Positions 1 to 7,434 of a stretch of DNA of 64,000 nt are shown here, one piece after another. Origin of the DNA: Stigonema sp964246695 (GTDB taxonomy: Bacteria; Cyanobacteriota; Cyanobacteriia; Cyanobacteriales; Nostocaceae); the NCBI GenBank assembly GCA_964246695.1, contig CAXTSI010000001.1:38814-102813 (forward strand), given 5' to 3'. The number at the start of each line of letters is the position of its first letter. Position 1 is the first letter of the stretch. The notes under the pieces were generated by a model. The model was not told where the DNA came from. It worked only from the letters and a program-made list of their open reading frames with translations, and searched no databases. The position numbers were made by a program, and so were the translations under genes.

Positions 1-3000
1 GGTGATGTTATTAGTAGCACACTAATCACGGGTGATTACAACGTTGTCTATCAGCATGCTCCGCCGGGGCCCATCGATCCTGCCGAGGTTGAAGCAGCCT
101 ACGCTCAGCTTGCAGCCCTGCCACTCGATACGATTCCTACGCCCGCTCCCTTACCTTCTGGCTCACGCATGCCGCTAAGCCTCAACCCATTATTCGTCGG
201 TCGCACTGATGACCTCACTCAACTTGCAGCAGCATTAAAAGCTGGCGGCACCACATCTATCGGCCAAGTTACTGCAACGACTGGTTTAGGGGGGATTGGC
301 AAGACACAGCTTGCTAGCGAGTTTGTGCATCGGTACGGTCAATTCTTTGCCGGAGGCGTTTTCTGGCTGAGTTTTGTAGACGCTAGCACAATATCCATTG
401 AGGTGGCAGCTTGCGGGAGCCTGGGCTTGTTGGAATGGCGTACTGATTACAATAAACTCCCCCTTGCAGAGCAGGTACTACTCGTATCGTCGGCTTGGCA
501 GAGCCCCGTGCCGCGTTTACTTGTCTTTGATAACTGTGAGGATGAGCTTCTGCTCAAGCAGTGGCATCCTCCTACTGGTGGATGCCGTGTGCTGCTGACG
601 AGTCGCCGAATGCAATGGGACAAGACACTTGGCGTGACAACAGTGCGGCTTGACGTGCTCCGACGCGAAGAAAGTATTGCGCTGCTGCGCAAGCATCGAC
701 CGGATGTGCCTGCGGATGCAGATGATCTCGATGCCATCGCTGCTGAGCTTGGCGATCTCCCACTTGCGCTCCATCTCGCCGGCAATTTTCTTGCAGCATA
801 TCGTCATGTCATTACGCTAGCAGGCTACCTCCAGGAACTGCGCAATCCACACTTGCTAGATCATCCTTCACTTCAAGGTCGAGGAACTCGACTCTCCCCG
901 ACAGATCACGAGCTTCATGTCGCACGGACATTCGCGCTAAGCTATGAGCGTTTAGATCCAACAGTCCCGGCTGATGCGCTTGCGCTTCAATCTCTCGTGC
1001 GGGTTGCCCACTTTGCCCCAGGTGTGCCTATTCCACGTGAACTCCTCGTCGCTACGCTCAGATCCAGCACGTCTAATAGAGATGAGCAAAATATCCAGAC
1101 ACAGATTGAGTCGTCCCTTGATGTCGAAGATGCCATAAATCTCTTGATCAATTTGGGTCTACTTGAGAACGAAGAAGCAGGTGCGTTACGGATGCACCGC
1201 CTGCTGACAGCTTTTATACAAAGTGTTTCAGCAAGTATAGAGGTACGAAATGCAGCTGAACAGGCCTTGATTAAGATCTCTGGCCCAATGGCTGAAACGC
1301 AAGACCTACTAATGATCCGTGCGTTACTACCCCACTTGCGCTATATGACAGCGAGATTAGTGGAACGCAAGAATGACCAAACCGCAACATTGTGGAATAA
1401 CCTGGGCTATCACCTGCAGATACTGGGCGATTTAGCTGAAGCACGGCGATGTTACGGGCAAGCCTTTACTATTCGCGAGCAAGTATTGGGATCGCACCAC
1501 CCCCTCACCGCATTGACTCTCACCAACTTGGGAAGTCTTCTTTTGGATCAGGGAGACTATGAAGCGGCCTGTCAGGCTCTGGAAAGCGTACTTGCTATCT
1601 ACAGGCAGACACCTGGATCGAAGGATCATCAATTCGTCACTTTTCTCAACAATCTGGCTATCCTATACCAGGCTCAGGGAAAATATGACTCTGCACATCC
1701 TATTCTTGAGCAGATTCTTGAACTTCGAGAAAGAGATTTAGGACCAAGCCATCCGCTCATTGCCAATGCGCTTAACAATTTGGCCCGCTCGTTCACATAC
1801 TTTGGAAATTATGCAGCCGCAAGACCGCTGTATGAACGGGCGCTCATTATAGCGAAGCAAGTTTACGGATTGGAACATCCTACTACCGCGAGGATAATCA
1901 ACAATTTAGGTTTGTTACTGCAAGACGAAGGAGATTACGAAGCGGCGCGTCCCCTCTTAGAACAGGTGGTAACTATTCAGAAGCGGACGTTAGGACTGAA
2001 TCATCCAGACATAGCTACTGGCTTGAGCAACTTAGCTTTGTTGTTGCGGGACCAAGGGGATGATGAAGCAGCGCGCCAGTTCCTCGAGCAAGCACTTGCC
2101 ATAAGTGAGCAAACTCTAGGTCCAGATCATCCCAATACCGCCACAACCCTCAACAACTTGGCCTGGCTTCTGGAGTCAAAGGGTGATTATACGACTGCGC
2201 GTCCGCTTATCGAACGCGCTGCAACAATTGATAAGCAAGTGTTGGGACCGGACCATCCGAGCAGCAGAACGAGTTTCAACAACTTGGTGCGGTTACTGCG
2301 CAAACAAGGCGATCGCGAAACAGCTCGAATGCTCTTAAATCAGGAACTTGCCAGAAGAGTTGAGCTAGCGCTGGGACCATCCCACCCTCTTCAGGCTGTT
2401 CGCTTCAACACTTTAGATTGGCAGCTTGTCGAGATAACCAGCGAACGCGTGGTTTGGGAAAACGAACTTGCTGATCGGCTTTCCCTTAGCTATTCTGACC
2501 TGCCGCCAAATATCGGAGTTGACCCGTTTGATCTTGATGCTCTGCGTAAATTCTACCGAGGCTTCGTGCGTGAAGCCAATATAGGCATTGTCTCCGTCGA
2601 TCACATATCACTCGACACTACGCCAGCCGTGCAGACGATTTTCAAAGTGCCTCAGCAACCGCATGGAATGGATTACATTGGCTTCTACACGCTTCCATAT
2701 GCCACTTTCAGCTATATCATTGAGATCCGGGCGGCAGAGCATGGCATAACTGGTTTGCGCGATAGTTTAGTCTTTAATGAATTCCTTTCCAATATTTCAG
2801 AAAGGTCAACGGATGAACCTATACCACGCGGCTGGTTTCAATATCCCTATGATCCCACGTATACCGAAGGCATTCTGCGTAACCAATCTGAAGATGCAAA
2901 GTACGATGACCAATTTCCCGATCACCCGTTATCGCGTGTCCGTCGCTATCTCGCCGCTATAGCGCAAAGTATCTCGATTGACGAGGCGGTAAAGAATGCA

Positions 3001-3081
3001 CCGCCATTCCGTGGCCCTGCCACTGGTGGGCAAAGTTCAGCCGAGCAGCGTAGGTCCTGGTGGAAATTCTGGATAAAATAA
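1..3081 (+). CDS. NB-ARC (STAND) ATPase with TPR repeats, 5' end outside window
   Basis: The reading frame is open from base 1, so the ATG at 169 is internal and the gene starts left of the window. The first bases encode a glycine-rich stretch (GDVISSTLITGDYNVV) often seen as a linker in cyanobacterial signalling proteins. A STAND/NB-ARC ATPase follows: P-loop GLGGIGKT near 283-306, Walker B LLVFDN near 517-535, and a GDLPLAL motif near 750-770. About eight kinesin-light-chain-type TPRs of roughly 42 residues occupy 1380-2400. The last 230 residues are an unrecognised domain. Such proteins are thought to sense a ligand through the repeats and oligomerise; the effector here would be either upstream or the unknown C-terminus. 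Base composition is more GC-rich than in neighbouring genes, which suggests transfer. Confidence 0.85.
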   Translation, partial: GDVISSTLITGDYNVVYQHAPPGPIDPAEVEAAYAQLAALPLDTIPTPAPLPSGSRMPLSLNPLFVGRTDDLTQLAAALKAGGTTSIGQVTATTGLGGIGKTQLASEFVHRYGQFFAGGVFWLSFVDASTISIEVAACGSLGLLEWRTDYNKLPLAEQVLLVSSAWQSPVPRLLVFDNCEDELLLKQWHPPTGGCRVLLTSRRMQWDKTLGVTTVRLDVLRREESIALLRKHRPDVPADADDLDAIAAELGDLPLALHLAGNFLAAYRHVITLAGYLQELRNPHLLDHPSLQGRGTRLSPTDHELHVARTFALSYERLDPTVPADALALQSLVRVAHFAPGVPIPRELLVATLRSSTSNRDEQNIQTQIESSLDVEDAINLLINLGLLENEEAGALRMHRLLTAFIQSVSASIEVRNAAEQALIKISGPMAETQDLLMIRALLPHLRYMTARLVERKNDQTATLWNNLGYHLQILGDLAEARRCYGQAFTIREQVLGSHHPLTALTLTNLGSLLLDQGDYEAACQALESVLAIYRQTPGSKDHQFVTFLNNLAILYQAQGKYDSAHPILEQILELRERDLGPSHPLIANALNNLARSFTYFGNYAAARPLYERALIIAKQVYGLEHPTTARIINNLGLLLQDEGDYEAARPLLEQVVTIQKRTLGLNHPDIATGLSNLALLLRDQGDDEAARQFLEQALAISEQTLGPDHPNTATTLNNLAWLLESKGDYTTARPLIERAATIDKQVLGPDHPSSRTSFNNLVRLLRKQGDRETARMLLNQELARRVELALGPSHPLQAVRFNTLDWQLVEITSERVVWENELADRLSLSYSDLPPNIGVDPFDLDALRKFYRGFVREANIGIVSVDHISLDTTPAVQTIFKVPQQPHGMDYIGFYTLPYATFSYIIEIRAAEHGITGLRDSLVFNEFLSNISERSTDEPIPRGWFQYPYDPTYTEGILRNQSEDAKYDDQFPDHPLSRVRRYLAAIAQSISIDEAVKNAPPFRGPATGGQSSAEQRRSWWKFWIK

Positions 3082-3110
3082 GCCCCTTGAGTATACTCGT
3101 AGGGGAGAAA

Positions 3111-3212
3111 ATGGCAAAGCTGTCACGAGCCGCCACGCAACGGCTGAAACTACTGCTAAGTAAGGGTTACAATCACGGTATCATTCATCGAACCTGCCTC
3201 ATAAGCAATTAA
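3111..3212 (+). CDS. Possible 33-residue peptide
   Basis: ATG at 3111 follows a purine-rich GGGGAGAAA that could serve as a ribosome binding site. The peptide is basic and helix-prone (SRAATQRLKLLLSKGY) and could be an HTH remnant. A CCCCT/AGGGG hairpin at 3083-3105 lies just after the preceding NB-ARC gene. No family was recognised, and the ORF may be chance or a fossil. Confidence 0.22.
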   Translation: MAKLSRAATQRLKLLLSKGYNHGIIHRTCLISN

Positions 3213-3218
3213 AGAGCG

Positions 3219-4280
3219 TCAAATCGTTAAATTAATGATACTCAGTAGGTTGTGCCAATTGTCACCTAACCAAGCCACTGTTTTAATTAGGTGGGGTCTT
3301 AGCTTTGTAATCACAAACGCAAATCCTTGAGCCTTCTTGGCATAGTCAAAAGCTCGGTCTAATGCCTTGCCCACCTCGTTTTTATCTGGATGTGGTTTGT
3401 TGATTTCAACTTCAGCATCAGCAATAGCATTGTCAATTTTGCGACTGTCTGAAGTTGTCAAGTTTGCCAATATCTCACGCAAGGCGTTGAGTTCCCTTCG
3501 CATATCAACACTTTCGGATGTAGGTAACCGCACTGGTTGATACTGTACAGAGATAATATTATTATCACCCGTTGTGATTGCACTACCAGTGACACCACCA
3601 TCAACAGAAACTGAGCGGTTTTGTCCCCTCTGGAGATCGCGACTCATATCTTCATTCTTGATAATAAATTTTACAGGTGCTGTCTGTGCCGCATTGGCTT
3701 GTAATCTTGAAAGAGAACTACGCTGCCTGATTTTGATGACTGGGGTTGCTGATTTTGCAATCCCCTCTAAATCAATGGAAGCACAGCCCAATTCAAAACA
3801 AACCTCATAAGGTTTGCCAGCACCCAACGCATCATAAAAGCCAACAGCAAACTTAATTGCTGCATTATCTCCAATCGCCTGACTCATCCCCATCACACAA
3901 TCAATGTGTTGGTGAATTGAGTTGCCTTGGGTTTCACTATAACAAGCGTTGAGCAAAACACACTCAACATCTTCTTGAAACGATTTAAATAGCCTTGCTA
4001 GGGCTTCTGTACTTACCAGTTGCGTTTGTCCAGAATTATTTTCCAGCACTAAACCAGTACTATCTGAACCATGTCCAGAAAAATGAACAATCGTCGGCTG
4101 GTGGTCTAATAGCGCACGTCGCAAGTCTTCAACTCGTACCGCCCAAGAGGTAATAATTTCAAACTTATCGCGGTTATTAGCTCTTTTCAAAGCTACTTGA
4201 ATTTCCCGTACTTCTTCATCCAAACGCAACTTACTTGTATCCTTGGGATTAGCTGATACGATTAAGATTTTTTTCACCAT
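3219..4280 (-). CDS. CHAT-domain caspase-like protease with C-terminal helical domain
   Basis: 353 residues from the ATG at 4280, where the conserved MVKKILIVSANP opening begins; a 35-residue upstream extension in frame looks non-coding. Residues 1-200 form a CHAT (caspase HetF-associated) peptidase with the expected dyad: His70 in VHFSGHGS and Cys113 in LLNACYSE. A glycine-rich segment follows (GGVTGSAITTGDNNII), similar to the one at the left edge of the window. The last 100 residues are helical and end in a hydrophobic stretch (VAWLGDNWHNLLSIINL), perhaps a membrane or oligomerisation segment. CHAT proteases usually act downstream of sensors in defence or cell-death circuits. It converges on the NB-ARC gene to its left. 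No partner substrate is visible. Confidence 0.85.
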   Translation of the reverse strand: MVKKILIVSANPKDTSKLRLDEEVREIQVALKRANNRDKFEIITSWAVRVEDLRRALLDHQPTIVHFSGHGSDSTGLVLENNSGQTQLVSTEALARLFKSFQEDVECVLLNACYSETQGNSIHQHIDCVMGMSQAIGDNAAIKFAVGFYDALGAGKPYEVCFELGCASIDLEGIAKSATPVIKIRQRSSLSRLQANAAQTAPVKFIIKNEDMSRDLQRGQNRSVSVDGGVTGSAITTGDNNIISVQYQPVRLPTSESVDMRRELNALREILANLTTSDSRKIDNAIADAEVEINKPHPDKNEVGKALDRAFDYAKKAQGFAFVITKLRPHLIKTVAWLGDNWHNLLSIINLTI

Positions 4281-4352
4281 GATTCTGGTTTGTGGTTTAA
4301 ATGCTAGTATCCAAGCCTTAATACAAACTGAGTATACTATTTTTCGTAATCT

Positions 4353-4592
4353 TGGAATAATTACACTGGAGGCGGCGAAAAACACGCTCTTTGTGAAACG
4401 GCATTGCTAGAAGACGGTAGTAGACAACGAGCTATCTGGGGTGAAGACTGGACTCCCTTTGACCAGTCAATTGCTTATGAGTCCATTATCAATATTCGTC
4501 CGAGCCAAAATAATCGCTCGATGATAATTCAAAACATAGTAATTCGAGAACGTGTAAAACAAATGAAGGAAGGAGTTAATCGGTGGATATAA
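4353..4592 (+). pseudogene. Truncated DUF5674-like gene (C-terminal part)
   Basis: From 4353 the frame reads GGGEKHALCETALLEDGSRQ and then INIRPSQNNRSMIIQ, a pattern I recall from the C-terminal two thirds of DUF5674-type small proteins of unknown function. The N-terminus is missing: an in-frame TAA at 4347 precedes the homology, and the break point is the promoter side of the divergent CHAT gene. A TTG at 4404 could start a 62-residue remnant. The last 10 bases overlap the next gene's GTG start, so the pair was once translationally coupled. The family name is from memory. Confidence 0.55.
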
Positions 4593-4936
4593 TATTGAAT
4601 TTAAATGAAAAACAAGCACGCTTCCAAAGTGATGATATTCCGCATCGTTTAGGGCATACAGCGTCTAATTTAGCTCGGGTTCGCTCATTTTGTAATACTG
4701 CATATAAAGAAGCAGTGAAATCTGTAATGAACGAAACTCAATGGTTTATCGAGTGGACAGCAGCAGAAATCGAACCAGAACAAGCTGAGGAACTAGTTAA
4801 TATCCAAGTTCAATTAGCTCGGTGGGAATTAATCTTGGATAATATTTGGTTAGATGAAAAAAAGCGTGCGGAAATAGCTAAGCAGGCGGAAGCTTGGTCA
4901 CAACGAGTATTAGATATGTCAGGGCTACTAGTATAG
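4583..4936 (+). CDS. Hypothetical 117-residue helical protein
   Basis: Starts at GTG 4583, preceded by a good ribosome binding site (AGGAG at 4571-4575, 7-base spacing), overlapping the end of the DUF5674-like remnant by 10 bases. The product is acidic and entirely helical by eye (EEIEPEQAEELVNIQVQLAR; repeated Trp in ETQWFIEWTAAE and RWELILDNIWLDE). No family was recognised. Its coupling to the remnant suggests the two formed a small operon, possibly a two-gene stress or toxin-antitoxin-like unit, but nothing in the sequence proves that. It may now depend on a new promoter because the upstream gene has lost its 5' end. Confidence 0.6.
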   Translation: MDIILNLNEKQARFQSDDIPHRLGHTASNLARVRSFCNTAYKEAVKSVMNETQWFIEWTAAEIEPEQAEELVNIQVQLARWELILDNIWLDEKKRAEIAKQAEAWSQRVLDMSGLLV

Positions 4937-5773
4937 ATTATAAAAGTAAAAAAATCAATTTAGTTTGTAGTATTTTTCAGTGAGCGATCGCCTTTAAGTT
5001 TCTTGACTCCTGAAGGTCTTAACTAGTTGAGATTCTGGCTGACCAGATCAACAATCATTATTTCAGAGTAGAATTATGGGCGATCGCTATTCGAGTTCGC
5101 TGAGAAAATCAATTTTTAAACTTTAATTTAGCCCTCCTAAAAGAAAATTTTCGTGCAATTTTCATTCAACTAATGAGCCACGTTGCGCTGCACGAAAGGG
5201 CTATATTTTGCAAAGTATTATTTTCTCCTGCTTGTGAGTGCTATAAAGGTAGACATAGCGGTGGCTACGAGTGCTAGGTTAAAACTAGGCGTGCTTGACG
5301 CAGGCACTCATCAGCGATGCTTAATTCTAGTACTGATTTGGAATTAGGCAGTTCAGTAATGTATCTCATAGTGGTTTAGGACAATGAAGTTTGTTACTTC
5401 TAGCATCAAGCCAAATTCCCAAAACCTTGACTGCCCAATCGTTTGCCCAAAGTTATGTTGTGATTGTTTTATGCTTGGCTTCTCCCAAGTGTGGATAATG
5501 TAATTTATACCCTTAGCTGCAAGGTATGAGCAAGAAAAGACAAAAAGAGGTATTAAACCTATAAAGTCATAACGGTTAATAGTATAAAGGTCTAATACTA
5601 TAATTTTTGAATATGATTGAGTACACAATGGCAAATTCTTCTGAAGAAATATGCTAGCGTGCGATCGCTAATCCACATCAATGCCAAAAGTCCGCTCGTG
5701 AGAGTGCATAACTAGAGTTGACTGAAACCTGTAGAATATTAAACATTGGCGTAACCTCAATATCCAGAAATTG
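4937..5773. other. Intergenic stretch, no convincing gene
   Basis: AT-rich with scattered GCGATCGC sites. A minus-strand frame at 5353-5634 (93 codons) has a plausible composition and could be a transposase or integrase fossil, but no diagnostic motif was seen. The promoter of the CHAT-AAA operon should lie in its right part; no clear -10/-35 pair was identified. Confidence 0.5.
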
Positions 5774-7423
5774 ATGAATGGTAACACTGCGATTGCCCGC
5801 AAAATCCTAATTCTCACTGCCATTCCAGACGGTCTGCGTTTGGATAAGGAAGTCCGGGAAATTGAGGAGGCTATGCGACGAGCCACAAGACGGGATGTCT
5901 CCGAAATTCGGATTAGAACATCTGTACGTCCTCAAGATATCCGCAGGGCATTGGCAGAAGAACAACCCCACATCGTTCATTTTTGCGGTCACGGTACGTC
6001 AGACGGTTGCTTAGTCTTGGAAGATGACGAGGGTAACCACAAACCCATAACACCCCAAGGGCTGGCTGCCCTGTTTAAGTTGCACAGAGAATATGTCAAC
6101 TGTGTAGTGCTCAATGCTTGTTATTCGGAAACACCCGCCTATGAGATTAGCCAACACATCAATTATGCGATCGGCATGAACCAACCCATTGGTGATCGTT
6201 CAGCCATTGTCTTTGCTCAAGGATTTTATGATGGTTTGGGATACGATGGTAGTTGTATTGTAAGAGCTTACGAGGAAGGATTAGTTGCCGTTCAAATGGA
6301 AGACCTGTTACAAGGATCGATACCAGTTTTAAAGAAAAAACCGACCGTGGCAGAATCCTCATGTCCAAGCCATCCAACTTCTACAGATGATGCAGCAGAA
6401 TTGAAATATCCGTTGGAATATCCGGAAGGTCATGTACCGCTCTCCTCACCTTTTTATGTAGAGCGTAATGGGATTGAGTCTCTTTGTTATGAAACACTGC
6501 TACAACCAAGTTCCCTAATTCGGATTAAAGCACCAAAGCTGATGGGGAAAACTTCTTTACTGACTAGGATTCTCGCTCATGCAGAACAGCAGAATTATCA
6601 AGCAGTTTATTTGGATTTAGGTGGTATAGATAAAGCAGTACTGACTAGCTTAGATAGATTTTTGCGCTGGCTTTGCTCCAGTGTAGCTATTGAACTTGAC
6701 CTCGAAAATCAAGTAGATGATGCTTGGAATACTCAAATTCTGGGTAGCAATGACAACTGTACTGCTTATTTTAAAAAATATATTTTAGCTAAAATCGATT
6801 CTCCTTTAGTCTTAGGCTTGGATGAAGTAGATCGATTATTTGCTTGTAGTGAAGTCGTTGAAGATTTTTTTGGGATGCTACGCTCAATGCATGAGAAAGG
6901 GAAAATTTCTGATGTTTGGAAAAAATTGCGGTTGGTATTAGCACATTCCACAGAAGTTTATATTCCTTTGGATATCCATCAATCTCCTTTTAATGCTGGA
7001 GTACCTGTGGAGCTAGAAGAGTTTAATCAACAGCAAGTACAAGATTTGGCACAAAAGCATGGACTAACGATAAAAAATTTTCTCATAGAAAAATTAAGGG
7101 CAATGGTGGATGGTCATCCTTATTTAATCAGGTTAGCAATGTATCGTATTGCTACAGGTAAAGTACCTGGTGAAGATTTGTTAGAGTCGGCAACAACAGA
7201 AGCAGGGATTTACGCCAATCACTTGCGATCGCTACTGAATATATTACAACCAGTACCGGAACTAGCCCAAGCACTCAAAAAAGTCGTGAATTCAACTGTT
7301 CCGGTAGAATTAGATTCAATCGAGATTTACAAACTACACAGTCTGGGACTCGTGCGTCGGCAAAGCAATTATGTCACGCCCCGTTGCCAACTGTACCGCG
7401 AGTATTTCCGCCGCGTCTTGTAA
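5774..7423 (+). CDS. CHAT protease fused to AAA-like ATPase
   Basis: 549 residues from ATG 5774 (a TTG lies one codon upstream). Residues 1-190 are a CHAT domain with His73 in VHFCGHGT and Cys116 in VVLNACYS, so it appears catalytically competent. Residues about 215-540 form the cyanobacterial AAA-like domain (AAA_35 type): Walker A variant APKLMGKTS, Walker B LVLGLDEVDRLF, and the conserved LVLAHSTEVYIP segment. The gene ends 11 bases before the next one, which has a strong SD overlapping this stop (AAGGAG 7422-7427), so the two are an operon. A protease tethered to a STAND-like switch suggests nucleotide-dependent activation; the cleavage target is unknown. The same CHAT and AAA modules recur in the 12978-17321 protein. 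Confidence 0.88.
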   Translation: MNGNTAIARKILILTAIPDGLRLDKEVREIEEAMRRATRRDVSEIRIRTSVRPQDIRRALAEEQPHIVHFCGHGTSDGCLVLEDDEGNHKPITPQGLAALFKLHREYVNCVVLNACYSETPAYEISQHINYAIGMNQPIGDRSAIVFAQGFYDGLGYDGSCIVRAYEEGLVAVQMEDLLQGSIPVLKKKPTVAESSCPSHPTSTDDAAELKYPLEYPEGHVPLSSPFYVERNGIESLCYETLLQPSSLIRIKAPKLMGKTSLLTRILAHAEQQNYQAVYLDLGGIDKAVLTSLDRFLRWLCSSVAIELDLENQVDDAWNTQILGSNDNCTAYFKKYILAKIDSPLVLGLDEVDRLFACSEVVEDFFGMLRSMHEKGKISDVWKKLRLVLAHSTEVYIPLDIHQSPFNAGVPVELEEFNQQQVQDLAQKHGLTIKNFLIEKLRAMVDGHPYLIRLAMYRIATGKVPGEDLLESATTEAGIYANHLRSLLNILQPVPELAQALKKVVNSTVPVELDSIEIYKLHSLGLVRRQSNYVTPRCQLYREYFRRVL

Positions 7424-7434
7424 GGAGTCAGCAC

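Noticed and set aside
5353..5634. Minus-strand 93-codon open frame
   Set aside because: Plausible composition but no recognisable motif, no ribosome binding site, and surrounded by degraded DNA; not called as a gene.
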